A stretch of DNA of 64,000 bases from Persicaria tinctoria (GCA_037127255.1 JBANSL010000013.1:80285688-80349687); one strand, 5' to 3'; positions 10,785 through 27,038 are shown, counted from the stretch's first letter. Notes: generated from the letters alone by a model not told the origin. Made by a program: numbers and translations.

Positions 10785-12340
10785 TTTATTTCATGAACCA
10801 CTTCTCTCTACTTCATGAGCCACTTCTATTTAATTCATGAACCACAGTACATTTATTCATTGAACCACACTCTATATACATGTGCTGAGCCATTTACTGT
10901 AAAATTCATGAACCTCTTCTCTTTAATTGATGAACCAATATATATTTAATCATTGAATCATTCTCTATTTATATGTCATATATTAATATTAGTGGTTAAT
11001 GAACCACTGCCATTTATTTCATGAACCACTATTTTTTATTTCCCAAGTGTAATTTATATGTGTTGAACCACTCTATTTATATTTGCTGAACCAATTACTG
11101 TAAAATCCGTGAACCACTTCTATTTACTTAATGAATCACTTCTATTTAATTCATGAACCACTACATATTTACTCTAAATTATTTTATTAACCACTACTGT
11201 TTATTTCATGAACAAAAAAAACTAGCTACGAACATACTTAAATTATTTCATGAACCAATACTCTTTATTTGATGAACCACGTATTACTCTTTATTTAATG
11301 AATCACTACTCTTTATTTCATTAACAAATACTTTTCATTCTTCTTTTATTTTCTTTTAATTTTTTTTAATTAATTTTTTTAAAATAAAATGGTTCATGAA
11401 CCAATACTCTTTATTTAGTGAACCACTACTCTTTATTTGATGAACCACTACTCTTTATTTCATGAACCACTTGAATTTATTCTATGAACTACTACTATTT
11501 AATAATTGTAAAATTTTCATTCTTCTTTTATTTTATTTTAATGTTTTTTAATAATATATTTATTTGGTTTTAAAATAAAATGGTTCATGAACCAATATTC
11601 TTTATTTGATGAAATACTACTCTTTATTTCATTAACCATTAGAATTTATTTCATGAACCACTTCTATTCACTTTGTGAACCATTTGGTATTAAAATCCTG
11701 AACCACTTGGTATAAAACCTCGAACCACTTGGTTTAAAACCCCTGAACCACTTGGTATAAAAACTCTGAACCGCCTAGTATAAAACCCTGAACCACTTGG
11801 TATTAAAACAGTGAACCACTACTCTTTATTTCATGAACCACTACTATTTATTCCATGAACCACTAGAATTTATTTCATGAACCACTTATATTTACTTTTT
11901 GAACCATTTGGAAAAAAAAAAAACCCCTAAACCACTTGGTATTAAAACCCTGAACAACTTCGTTTTAAACTCTGAACCACTTGGTATTAAAACCCCGAAC
12001 AACTTGGTTTAAAACCCCTGAACCACTTGGTATAAAAACACCGAATCACTTGATATAAAAACTCTGAACCACTTGATATAAAAACCCTGAACCACTATTC
12101 TTTATTTCATGAACCGCTAGAATTTATTTCATGAACCTCTACTATTTAATAACTGTAAAACTTTCATTCTTCTTTTATTTTCTTTTAATATTTACTCCAT
12201 ATTTTTTATATTTATTTATTTGTTTTTAAACTAAAGTGGTTCATGAACTACTACTCTTTATTTCATGAACCACTACTTCGTGAACCCCGAACCACTTGGT
12301 ATAAAAACCCTGAACCACTTGATATTTATTATCCTTTTTT
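10785..12340. repeat. GAACCAC short-motif array of element A
   Basis: Dozens of copies of GAACCAC spaced mostly about 20-25 bp apart, in two flavours. One is built on TTTATTTCATGAACCACTA, the other on GAACCACTTGGTATAAAA. Blocks of TTCATTCTTCTTTTATTTTC interrupt it. Spacing and sequence vary, so it is a degenerate minisatellite. The same array type recurs in element B. Confidence 0.9.
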
Positions 12341-13355
12341 TATTTTAAAAAAGAGGATAAATATATTAAAGTCAAATATTTGTTATATTTTTCTCAAGTG
12401 GTTCAGATAGTTTACAATATGTGTTCATGCCTCTTATACACATTGGTTCAAGATTTTGCTAAATAATAGCAACACATCAGACATTGTGTTAAAAAAAATG
12501 AAATTGTAAATTCAAAAATCAAATGTCTAAATCGGAGATAGAATCCAATGAATATTCAACAAACTTCATTTTGTTTTACGTATTCGTCCAAAAGCACTTT
12601 CGATTCTAAAATCTCAGTGAATTTCATATTGTTTATTTAATAATTGTAAAACTTTGAGTTTGAACAAGATAATTAATTAGTTCAAACATCTAGATTTGCC
12701 AACTCCTCACACTATGTTGGTGTAGAAGCGTCTAAACCGCGATTGTGATTGCTGCCTGGAATCCGCAACCCACAATTGATCTTTGGAAAAGTCAAGCATG
12801 AACACCTGAGCAACGCCAATGAATGAATCAACACTTGTGAAGGAAGAAGCTAACAATTTTGATTGATGGATCGGGAAAACAAAGATAATTGGAGGCCCTT
12901 TCCACAGCACAGGTCTAAAACGGAACCCCCAATTTTGGCACTGTTACAATTAAATCACAGGTCCAAAACGGAACAAATTTCGCACTCCCACAGCTCCGAC
13001 ACCGCGCGATTTCCATCCGCTCCAATACAGACCCTGACACCGCACAATTGCCATCAGCTCCTCTTCAAGCGACCGCCTCCTCCGTCTGAACAAATTTCAC
13101 TCCGACAGCGAGACTGAGCAAACAGGAGGCTGAAACTCTGTAAACGACACTGGAGGAGACAGGGGCGGTGGCGATGGGAGGGAGGAAGGAGGAGGAGCAG
13201 GATCGGAGGAATCCATGATGAAGAAGTGAGGAGGAAGGAGTCCGAGCGCGTATTGTTCACGTAAAAAAAAGGAAGCGCGTGATACATTTTTTAATTAACC
13301 AATCAACTTACTTCTTTCCTTCTCACCGGACCGAATTCTTCTCACTTGAACCCTC

Positions 13356-13358
<3 letters not shown>

Positions 13359-13394
<36 letters not shown>
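13359..13394. repeat. (TA)n microsatellite between elements A and B
   Basis: Uninterrupted TA run joining the right end of A (complement GGGTTCAAGTGAGAAG) to the left end of B (GGGTTCAAGTAAGAAG). Confidence 0.95.
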
Positions 13395-13398
<4 letters not shown>

Positions 13399-13609
13399 TG
13401 GGTTCAAGTAAGAAGCATACTAACAATGAGAAGGAAAGAAGGAATTTGATTGGTCCACGCAGATTAAATTAATTCCAAAAATAAAATTTCTTCCGTGCGC
13501 GCGTGCTACTCCCCCGGTTTAACGCATATGCCCAGTCGCATGCAAGCGCGCGTGTGCCCCACACACTCACGCAATAGCCGCTCTCGCCAATATAGAACAC
13601 AAAATGCTG

Positions 13610-13692
13610 ACGGTGGGTGGGTGTGGGGAATTGAACCCGAGACCTTGACTCCCGACGCACAGCACTCAAACCATTTGAACAACGTCTCTTTC
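13610..13692 (-). other. tRNA-like Pol III boxes on the minus strand (possible SINE)
   Basis: On the minus strand GTTCAAATGGTTTGAG resembles a tRNA A-box region and GGTTCAATTCC (complement of 13627-13637) is a B-box type motif, spaced as in a tRNA. The surrounding sequence does not fold into a clear cloverleaf, so this is a SINE head or tRNA pseudogene at best. Confidence 0.4.
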
Positions 13693-13884
13693 CTGTTCTT
13701 AATACTTATTTACTTTAGTTTAGTCTATTTATTAAAGGGTTTTATTTACCTAAAAATTAAATAACGGCTTATAATTTATATTTTGTAATGTTTATTTTTT
13801 TAATAATTATAAAATTTTCATTCTTCTTTTATTTTCTTTTAATATTTATTTTTTAATTAATTATTAATTTTCTTTTAAAATAAA

Positions 13885-15110
13885 ATGGATTATGAACAAA
13901 TACTAATTATTTGATGAACCAATACTATTTATTTAATGAACCACTTTTTATTTGATAAACCACTACTCTTTATTTCAAGAACCACTATTTTTTTATAATT
14001 GTATACTTCTCATTCTTCTTTTAATTTCTTTTAATGTTTATTTATTAATTGATTGTTTAATTATTTTTAAAATAAAATGGTTAATGAACCAATACTATTT
14101 ATTTTATGAATCACTAATCTTTATTTCACGAACCACTAGAATTTATTTCATAAACCACTACTATTTTAATAATTATAAAATTTTCATTCTTCTTTTATTT
14201 CCTTTTAATGTTTATTTTTAATTAATTATTTATTTTCTTTTAAAATAAAATGATTTATGAACCAATACTATGTATTGATGAACCAATATTATTTATTTGA
14301 CGAACCACTACTCTTTATTTGATGAACCAATACTCTTTATTTCATGAACCATTACTCTTTATTTTGTTTTTAAAATAAAATGGTTCATTACTATTTATTT
14401 CATGAACCAAAAAAATAACTAGTTATAAATATTCTTAAATTATTTTATGAACCGTTACTATTTATTTGTTGAACCAGTTGGTATTAAAACTCTTAACCAC
14501 TTGGTATTAACCCCCTGAACCAATTGGTTTAAAACCTTGAACCACTTGGTAATAAAACCCTGAACCACTTGGTGTTAAAACTCTGAACCACTTGGTGTTA
14601 AAACTCTGAACCACTTGGTAAAAAAAACCCTGAACCACTTGATGTTAAAACATTGAACCACTTGGTATAAAACTCTGAACCACATCGTATAAATCCCCTG
14701 AACCACTCGGTATAAAAACTCTGAACCATTTGGTATTAAAACCCTGAACCATTTTATTTATTTGGTTGTTTTTAAAATAAAATGGTTCATAAATCAATAC
14801 TATTTATTTCATGAATCATTACTATTTATTTCATGAACCAATAATATTAATTTGTTGAACCACAACTCTTTATTTGGTGAACCACTACTCTTTATTTCAT
14901 TAACCACTACTATTTAATAATTGTAAAATTTTCATTCTTCTTTTATTTTCTTTTAATGTTAATTTGTAATTATTGATTTTTTTTAAAATAAAATGGTTCA
15001 TGAACCAATAATATTTATTTCATGAACCAATACTATCTACTTGATGAACCCTTACTCTTTATTTCATGAACCACTACTCTTTATTTGATGAACCACTTAT
15101 TTCATGATAT
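13885..15110. repeat. GAACCA short-motif array of element B
   Basis: The same two motif flavours as in element A (TTTATTTCATGAACCAC and CTTGGTATTAAAACCCTG) in dozens of variable copies, again interleaved with TTCATTCTTCTTTTATTTTC blocks. Confidence 0.9.
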
Positions 15111-15309
15111 TTACTTGCGATATGTGCAATTGTGATGGCAAATTTTTCAACAGGGATTGACTCTGACTGCTTCCAGTAATCCAGATGAACTCTTCTAGTC
15201 ATATTACGCCATGTTTAACAGTCTCAAGCTCATCATCTTGTCTTAGAACAAGTACATTATAATTAACTGCACCAAGTTCCTACAAGCTGATTTTAGAGTC
15301 TCCGAACCA

Positions 15310-15700
15310 AATCCGGCCACGCCCAAATCCCCCGCTCTCAAACAGTCGAAGCAAGTCCACGCCCAAATCCTCTGCTCCGGCTTCAACCGACCCACCTCCC
15401 TTCTCTTCAAAATCATTTCCTCCGCCAGGTCTTTCTCCAATGGCGCCATCGACTACGCCCTCTCCGTCTTCGACGAAATTCACCGCCTCGAGCCTCGTTT
15501 CTCCAATCGCTTCATGCGCGACCTCTCGAGGAGCGCGGACCCCCGAAAGACCATTGTGGCTGACGCGAGGATCGATGAAGTGGGATTCGACGGCTGTCGA
15601 CAGGTTCACCTTCCCCCCGCACTTGAAGGCGGCGTGTAGGGTTTTGGTGTTGGCCGAAGGGATGGAGATCCATCGGTGGCTGTTGACAGGCCGGTTCACC
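15310..15700 (+). pseudogene. PLS-type pentatricopeptide-repeat gene fragment
   Basis: One frame gives KQVHAQILCSGFNRPTSLL, DYALSVFDEIHRLEPRFSN and RDLSRSADPRKT, the typical N-terminal repeats of organelle RNA-editing PPR proteins. A shifted frame (about 15590 onward) continues with DRFTFPPHLKAACRVLVLA and EGMEIHRWLL, the next repeat. The frame change shows it is broken. Only about two repeats are present, and the E/DYW tail is missing. It lies near the right end of element B and is probably captured. Confidence 0.8.
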
Positions 15701-15880
15701 GCCACGGAGAGGCCGGAGAGCAGATCCGCTCGGAATTCGGGGAGATCAACTGCGAAATCGATTATTGGTGGGAGGAGATTATTGAGTTAGCTTTGAAAGG
15801 TTATGATGAGGGAAAGCGCGTGTATCCCACCTCTTCTCACCTTCTCACCGGATCGGGATCTTCTTACTTGAACCCTGCCC

Positions 15881-15904
15881 TATATATATATATATATATA
15901 TATA
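15881..15904. repeat. (TA)n microsatellite between element B and the palindromic MITE
   Basis: Pure TA run between ...GAACCCTGCCC and GGGGAGATATCTAATG. Confidence 0.95.
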
Positions 15905-16292
15905 GGGGAGATATCTAATGAGAAGTAACATTTAAATGAGAAGATGAGAAGTAAGCCTTATACCCTTTAGATTAAAATAATTTTTTTTATATGGATATAG
16001 GGGACATATCTAATGATAAATATATCAATGTTTTTTAAAAAATTATTTTTTATGCTATTTTTTTAGATGATGAATGAAAAAGCTAATTTAAATTAGCATA
16101 AAACCCTAAAATGAACCTTAAATCACCCTCTAGATAAATAGCGTAAAAAATAATTTTTTAAAAAAAACATTGATATATTTCTCATTAGATATGTTCCATA
16201 TATCCATATAAAAAAATCATTTTAATATAAGGGGTATAAGGCTTACTTCTCATCTTCTCATTTAAATGTTACTTCTCATTAGATATGTCCCC
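15905..16292. mobile_element. Palindromic MITE, 388 bp, flanked by (TA)n
   Basis: The two halves are inverted copies: the left starts GGGGAGATATCTAATGAG, then TGAGAAGTAAGCCTTATACC, and the right ends with the complements of both. The arms are about 180 bp and a second, nested inverted pair (GGACATATCTAATGATAAAT) lies inside. The RNA would fold into one long hairpin. It is a foldback-type MITE with TA repeats at both sides. Confidence 0.85.
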
Positions 16293-16312
16293 TATATATA
16301 TATATATATATA
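16293..16312. repeat. (TA)n microsatellite between the MITE and element C
   Basis: Short pure TA run. Confidence 0.9.
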
Positions 16313-20027
<3,715 letters not shown>

Positions 20028-20028
<1 letters not shown>

Positions 20029-23003
20029 TAGCAAGGGGGAATGATACTTAAAAGACAGTTATGTGATCAAAATCTTAGAAGTTTACCGCTTGACAGTGTT
20101 ACTGCCTTCCATTGTTCCAGCGGCGAGATGTTTGATCAACATACTGTAACCTAGGGCCTTTATAACCTGGCACATTCTGACCAGGACCTTCTCTTTTACG
20201 ACAAACTCCAGCCATATATTCCCGCCCCTCAGCAAAGCTGCTGCTTAGCCTACCATATTGACCAAACTGATTGTGTCCCCAATTATTTTTCGAATCTTTT
20301 GAAGCTCCTCCATGAGTAACGTTAACTGAATAATTATAACCAGTGTGGTAGCCAGGTCTGCTTATGCCAGGTTCGTGTTGATTGCGACCCCATGACCTTT
20401 CCTTAAAGTCCTGGCATCCTTTTCCACTTTTCCACTTATTGCCATTGTCATCTGTATTTTTACCTTTATTTGAGTAACTTGAGGGTTTCCAGTCACATGT
20501 TTTTGACCAAGCACCTCCCTGAGAGCCATTGTTAGCAGTAGCAGTTCCAGGTCTGTCAAGGTATCCCTGAGAGCCATATTTAGCAGTAGCAGTTCCAGGT
20601 CTCCCATTGTATCCCCAAGGATTGCCACTGTTGGACCGCTTCTCTGAGGCATTAACACGGTCGTGGCGTTGGTTCCAACCTGCAGCTTCATTCTTCAATA
20701 GCTGGCCAGTCTGACCATGACCCCGCTGCCAAGGGTCATTGTCATCCCATCTGTCACGATGCTGCCAAGGGTCATTGTCATCCCATCGGACACGACTCTC
20801 CCAGGAATTGCCATTATTGGTTGGTTTGTCTCCGGCATCAACAGGGTCCTCCCTTTGGTTCCAGCCCATAGCTTGATCCCTCGAAGCTTCGCTGGTTGAA
20901 GCATGACCACGCTTCCAGGGGTTATCTTTGGCATCGCCATATGGCCCATATTTCATAGTTGAACTATTCTGTCTGTCATGGCACTCCCAAGGGGTCACAT
21001 TGTTGGTTGGCTCCTCTTGGGCATTGACAGGATCATCCCATTAATTAAACCCTGTGGTCCCTGTTGCCTTATCCTTCAACCCTGTGGTCCCTGATTGGAG
21101 GCTTAGCCTCCAATCAGGGTCTTTTAAGCTGCCAAAAGAGGGAACATTCGTTTCGTATACAATATCTTCGCCTCTGCTCTCCTTATCATCAGGTACAAAG
21201 AATGTCCGGTCGAAGTCTACCATCAACTCAGGATCAATATAAGGGTTCCAATCAATTTCCTCAATATACGCATCTGGACCTGGTATGTGAGTCTCACATT
21301 TTCCACCATTAAGCTTTGCCCAATAACATTCTTTAGCATTGTCAAATGCCTCTTTGCCGGCTGTATCATCCCATTCAAGAATATCGCTCTGGCAATGCAT
21401 AAACTTCTTACTGCTCAGTACTTTCTCCCATGGAACTCCAGCCACAAAGCAGAACTTATTCTCCCACATAGGCACATTGTCTTGCCATTCACCAGATAAT
21501 ATTGAGCTACTAGTCAGATAACATCCCCGTCGACCCAAATTTATGAACATATGAAACTTAAATTAACTCAAAAGATGCACCATCCAGAAATGATAGATAC
21601 ATTACATACATATACTAGATAAATATAGAGGTAACATATTTTTCCTTGGCAGTCAGCACTGTTGATAAATTTATTCTCTAGTCTCTACATACCAACTTCT
21701 ATGATAGATTTTCTCAACAATAATTAGAAAACCTTATCTTCATGTACCCAACTATCATGTAATTTAATATGTAGTAAGATTCTACAACAGTATCTCCCAC
21801 AAGAGATTAAATCAACAGGAATTATATACATCAACAAGAAAGCACAATCACTTCATATGTGAGCACAATCTTTACTTTTCAATATAATTCATCCCTTGCG
21901 AATTCGTCCAGCTTCTAGTCACATTCATTCAAATCAGAACACTGTTGAACATCATTAAGTTTTTTTTTTTTTTAAAGAGGCATTGCAAACAAGGGCACCC
22001 ACTATCCTAGCAAATTAAAGACAGCTATACTCACTGGCTGCAACTAATAATATAACTATTCACCATTCACCCGAATCCTTACACTTCTAAATTGTACATG
22101 GGTTGAAGAATATATGCTCAAAAATAGACAAAATTATTTCAGCCAAGACCAATAGTGACAGGCAATATCCGATCATTGTTTACAAAATGCTATACTGCGG
22201 CCAAAAAGTCAGATGGACACTAGACTTCTCTTGGATGGTACATAAAGATATGTCAGCATTTGCTACAAAGTAACATAAAAGGAAAAGAATATACATCCTC
22301 ACCAAGTGTTGAAGACTGAAATAAAATAAAAATGTCTAGAACTTCACAGTATCAAGATCAAATTTTCATCTGTTTCCTAGGTTCAAGCTATGAAATTTCA
22401 ACAATCAAGCTACAACCGCTCTTTAATTCATAACAAAAAAAAAAGCATATAGGAAATCAAAGGGAGTAGAAACTAAAGAATAACCTAAGAAAACTTTGAA
22501 GAAAAAGATTTAAAAAACATGTCCAAACCAGAGGGAAGCCAGAGATTAGGGCTTAAAATGCCTGAAAAATGCTGCATCTGCATCTAGGATGGAAACTTAA
22601 ATAGGGAAAAGACAGCATTTTCTAATTTTCTATTCAAGTTAGAACTTTCTTCTCAAATTCACAGTCAACCTGAGTATAGAAAGGGCGACTGCCATTCTAA
22701 ATGGAAAGAGGCATGGCAATACAAAGTTTGGCATCTTATGAGTAATGGAAATCTACCCAAATTAGTATAAAAAAAAAACTCAAAGCAAATTACGAGACCT
22801 TATGATCAACTCCAATGATTTTTTCAACTAACATTGACACCACCAATGTGCCTTATAGGTAAGTTTGTTTCTCTATAATACAAGGATCTACTGATCTAGT
22901 CCTGGACCATACAAGGCCAATTTTTATTTTTTTTGGTAGAGCCGCATCTCTTCTTATTTAAATAGCATACCAACTATCTTCAGAAATCATAACAGAAAAC
23001 AGC
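20028..23003. repeat. Segmental duplication, copy A
   Basis: About 3 kb, from GGGAATGATACTTAAAAGAC to about AATCATAACAGAAA, matches 30917-33890 at high identity in the same orientation. The match covers coding sequence, most of the intron and the 3' flank, but stops before exon 1 of the source gene. Confidence 0.92.
20099..21503 (-). pseudogene. Truncated copy of the plant unknown-function gene at 30993-34103
   Basis: The sequence matches exon 2 of the intact copy: GEWQDNVPMWENKFC near the start, IDWNPYIDPELMVDFDRTF, then the Gly/Asn/Trp-rich tail ending RRWNNGRQ. Exon 1 is not in the copy. A CAA-to-TAA change after GTTGFN stops the frame at 21041. Just upstream of the stop the segment encoding the copy-B DGRLGNCDDPWGCEHAQ is replaced by a short palindrome and repeated CCTGTGGTCCCTG. 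The downstream part (20099-20998) is still open. It is a pseudogene, probably recent because identity remains high. Confidence 0.85.
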
Positions 23004-23818
23004 GGTAAGCATGAAAAACTAAAGAAGTAAACCTAATTACATTATTAATATAAAACAGTAACCTCAACTTCTACCTCAGATGAATGACAGTGTTCAGGAA
23101 AAATTGAAATCAATTTCTGACCTAATCATCTCATCCAAAAATTGAAATCCAGCAGATAAAGGACTTATCATTTCTCCTTTTTCAAGGAAAATAACAACCA
23201 GGAATTTGGATAACCTGTCATGTAGTCCAAGAAACACTGTTCACAAGAAGAAGAAAATAGGGCAGAATTCTACTTTATACACGTATCACATTTAATTATA
23301 AGGCCTTGGAATTTTAGTTAACTTCTACAACCGAATAAGTGTTTAGAAGCAAAACCGTCCAATCTAAAAGAGAACTCTCATTTAGTGCAAAAACTCTTGG
23401 GAAGATTCCACAGCCCAGATTTTTTGACATTAAACTACTTTGTTAATCTTTGCACTATATTGTCTGCCTCTTTATATAGTATAATTTCTGTTATATCACC
23501 AACTGGAACAATGCTCCTTTCAACTAAAGAAAACTGTCATATTGGCATAATACAAAAAATCAAACACATTCAAGCGAAGCTGTCAAAATGAAGACTTGTA
23601 GTAGTTCAAATATGAATTATGAAGTGCCTGATATCTTTTCTGATAAGACAGAATTTAGTAAAAAAATGGAAAACAGGAACAAACATAGCACTAAAGAAAG
23701 CTTAGCAACAAAAAAAAAAAAACTAGTTAAATTATATTATACTCATATAGTAGGAGAGGATGAACACTGAACGGATTCAAGCAAGACTAAGCTATGCAAT
23801 GAATACCTGCACTTTTGT
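23004..23818. other. Non-coding region between copy A and the PPR pseudogene
   Basis: AT-rich, with no credible gene. It serves as the 3' flank of the minus-strand PPR locus. Confidence 0.4.
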
Positions 23819-26025
23819 TCAACCTGACAGCAATGTGCAACCTTTCGACTGCAGCTTCCTCTCCAAACCGAAAAACTTCAATCCTGACATTACCAAGTCC
23901 GCTGTTTTCCTTCTCAAGTGATCAATAAGTCGTTCATCATATACAATCACGTCAGCTTCAGTGAGCCACTTCTGATCCTCCATATAACGGAAAACTTTCC
24001 TTGCCTCTTCTACAGTCCCATGCTGGCACATGCCAGAAATAACGGAACAACATACAATATCATCAGGCAGACAACCCTGTTGTACCATATCATCAATTAC
24101 TTCAACAACTTTAACAGAATTGTTGGACTTGCATGCATGAAGAATGGTAAGAGAGCACATGAACTCCATCGGTCCACTGCTAACATTCGCTAAGCAATCA
24201 CGGACTATCAAAAGGGCTGCATCGATCTCCCCAATTTTGCAAAGGCCCTTGGCCAGAGAACAATATGCTGTCACTGAAGGGCAAGAAGACATCTCCTGGA
24301 TTTTATTATAATAAGAGCATGCCTCTTCGATATCTTCAAGTTCAACAAGACATGATACTACATGGCTGTAAGCTGACGAATCAGGCTCAAGGTTGGAACC
24401 CTTCAATTCATTAAACATCGATAATGCCTTCCTTGCCTCCCCGTTTTTGTAAAGAACACCAATAAGGATATTACAGATGGAAATGCAGCAATATCCTCTC
24501 GCCTTCAAGTCATCAAACAACTTTAGAGCAAGGGTCAAATTCTCCTCAACCAAGAACAAAAAAAGTTTGGAGAGATCATCCATGATACAGAATCACAAAT
24601 TCTGCATTTGTACAAGCACGTTGCAAAATTCATCCATTTTCCCCGAGTCTGCGAAAGAGAAAGAGACCAATGTAGGCTAATCCAGTTGAAGAGACTCCTG
24701 AAAAGTAACCTTGAACAGATTATAAGCTTTCTCAGTCTGTTTTACTCGACATAAACCTTCTATCAATGAATTGTATATTGCCAAATCAGCTCGGTAGCCA
24801 GAATCCATCAAATCCTTTAACAAATCACAAGCTCAACCAACCTTCCCATCAACAACAAATGCCTCCACCAATGAACCATATATGGCTCTATCTATTAACA
24901 ATCCTCTCTTCTTCATTTCATTGAATAAAACATAAGCTTTCTCAGCCCGTCTGACATTACACAAAGCCATGATCACAGTTTTATAAGCCATAGCATCCGG
25001 ATCAACATGATCCCTCCTCATCTCATCCCAAACCTTTAAGCCGCCATCCAAATTCCCTTCCATAACCAACACCCTTATCATAGCAGTGTATGCAAAAACA
25101 TCCGGCTTGCACAAATTAGACCTCATGCGATCCAAAACCTCAAACATTTCACCCATCCTCCCCTCCTTACACAAACCCTTGGCTAGAATCATATAAGTTA
25201 TACTCTCCTCCACCAACCCATCTCCCTTAAAGTCATCATAAACCGACATTGCCAAATTCAAATGACCCGTCTTAACCAATGCATCCATGATCCTATTATA
25301 CAAGAAAACGCGAGGCTTCACCCCAACTTTCTTCATCTTCTCATATATAAAATAAACCCTAAGCCCTCTATTGTTATCAGCATGAGTTCTAATCAAAATC
25401 TCAAACTGCTTTTCACTGGGCGGGCACCCCTGCATATGCATTAGCTCCGGCAGCTGATCAGCCGCCCGGAACCTATTCAACCGATTCAAAAAATAAGCAA
25501 AGGCATTATAGGGAATGTAAGAGTGCTTGAAACCCTTCTGCTTACCAGCCCAGTGGAAGAACCTCAATGCAGTCACCGGGTCCGATTCAACCTTTAGCAC
25601 CTCCGCCACCATATCCGGCGTGACCCGCCGGAGTTTATTGAGATCGGAGATGACGGGGGGGCCCCAGCGTCCATTTTTTCTAAAGGAATCGCAAATATAG
25701 CGTCCAATTGGGGACAATTTCTGGGCAATGTGGAAGAAATTACAGATGGAGTGGGGTTATTGGAGGGATTGGGATTGTGGGTGTTGTTGATTGAATCTGA
25801 ATCCCAGCGTTTGAGGTTGAAAGGTGAGGAATTGGATGACCGAGGGTTTGATTTTCGAACTTTGAGGTCACGAGGGTTTAAGGAGTGAGAAGGGTTTAGA
25901 GGATCTAGGGTTTGGCGGTTGGAGAAGAGGCCGCCGTGGACGGTGGGTCTGTTCTGAGAGGGTTTCCGGTGGCCGTAAAAGAAGTAGGGATTGTTGGGCT
26001 TGAGAGATGGGGATTGGGGAGGCAT
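23819..26025 (-). pseudogene. EMB3131-type P-class PPR gene, disrupted
   Basis: The start MPPQSPSLKPNNPYFFYGHR at 26025, the SPIGRYICDSFRKNGRWGPP block, and repeats such as NRIMDALVKTGHLNLAMSVY and LCKPDVFAYTAMIRVL match the Arabidopsis At4g20740 (EMB3131) family. The C-terminal end (KTADLVMSGLKFFGLERKL) also fits. Members bind organellar RNA through P-type 35-residue repeats. The gene is intronless. It is broken by one frameshift near 25740 and at least three in-frame stops: TGA in DGKVG*ACDLL (about 24833), TAG after ESLQLD, and TGA in QMQNL*FCIMDD, with a short deletion between the last two. The remaining length is normal, so decay is recent. Sequencing error or editing cannot explain four lesions easily. 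Confidence 0.88.
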
Positions 26026-26531
26026 GATTCCAGGCGATTTCCAAGTCCGTTCTCAGAATCGCTCGTTCGTTGGCTAATGAGCGTTTAGAAGCTGGATTTT
26101 TGCGGGGACTCTATGATCCGAACTTCTCGTTGCTCTTGAGTTGGAAGCTGCTAATTGATTGATGGGTTTGCTTTATTTCATCATCTCATGAACATGCTTT
26201 GAGTTCTGTCTGGGTTGCACTGGTTTTCGATTCATCAGAATTTTGTCGAGCTAGTTGTACAAAACTATTTTGGGGCAAATTATACAAAATCGCCCTTATT
26301 TTAATTTTTGCAAAACCACCATTGAGTTTTTTTAAAAAAAGAGCATGAACTTTTTTCCTTGTAAATAACCAGCCATATCTCTTAAAGGTTGAAAACAACA
26401 ACAACAACCACTAGTGTTTTCCGCAATCCTGCATGGTCTAGCGGGTCAAGATGTGCATACTGTTTCCCCGAACTAGTCGAGAGAGTGTTTTTGAAAGACC
26501 TAACAGAACGAGAAAATACCTTGTTATAAAA
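26026..26531. other. 5' flank of the PPR pseudogene
   Basis: Bases up to about 26232 are also copied, inverted, at 47748 onward, so the copy includes promoter-proximal sequence. A dispersed motif, AACCAGCCATATCTCTTAA, appears near 26370 and again near 29320. Confidence 0.5.
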
Positions 26532-27038
26532 GGCGTAATCGGCTATATACCCATACAAAGTTGCTTAATTGTTCATATACCCACTGAAATTTGACAATTG
26601 GTTATATACCCATTAAAACATAAAGATTTTGTTAAATTGCCCAAGAACATAAATTTTCTTCTAAATTCTAAATTACAAATTAAAAGGAGGGCTTAGGTCT
26701 AATAAACAAATCAAATTAATTATCTTGAAATTAATTAGCAGGTAGGAATACAAATGCAACATACATATTACAAAACACCGTGTTGATCATTCATTGCAAA
26801 GCAAATATCCAATCGGTAAAATATATACATAACTTCAATCCTCACTTAATTTCACAATAGTTGACTCCTTAAAACAATTCATTTCTTAAAACAACGTAAT
26901 ACCAACAAAAATGTCAAGGATGCAGAAAAAAATGAAGTTAACTACTGAGTTTTTGACAGTATGCTAGTCCAGCCAGCAACAAAAATGGCAAAAAAAATAA
27001 AATACAGTAAATAGCTTATTCAAGTTGAAACTAAAACT

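Larger units (their letters stand above)
9088..13358. mobile_element. TA-microsatellite-bounded element A, 4.27 kb
   Basis: The left end GGGTTCAGGTAAGAAG with inner GAGAAGGAAAGAAG is matched in inverted orientation at the right end, where the complement reads GGGTTCAAGTGAGAAG then GAGAAGGAAAGAAG. (TA)n runs lie immediately outside both ends. Internal order: GC-rich segment (9150-9520) with CTCCGAATCTGGC repeated; eEF2 gene fragment (10088-10520); AT-rich GAACCAC array (10785-12340); GC-rich segment (12700-13290). No transposase is visible. Rice Micron elements are known to lie in (TA)n tracts, so a similar microsatellite-targeting, non-autonomous element is my inference. The exact termini within the TA tracts are ambiguous. 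Confidence 0.65.
13395..15880. mobile_element. TA-microsatellite-bounded element B, 2.49 kb
   Basis: Same family as element A. The left end is GGGTTCAAGTAAGAAGCAT with inner AATGAGAAGGAAAGAAGG; the complemented right end is GGGTTCAAGTAAGAAGATC with inner GGTGAGAAGGTGAGAAG. Internal order: GC-rich segment with tRNA-like boxes (13490-13690), GAACCA array (13885-15110), and a PPR gene fragment (15310-15700). It shares termini, array motif and architecture with A but carries a different gene piece. Confidence 0.68.

Noticed and set aside
10785..15110. A CRISPR array, suggested by regularly repeated motifs
   Set aside because: The spacing varies, the repeats drift and merge, and the context is a plant nuclear genome.
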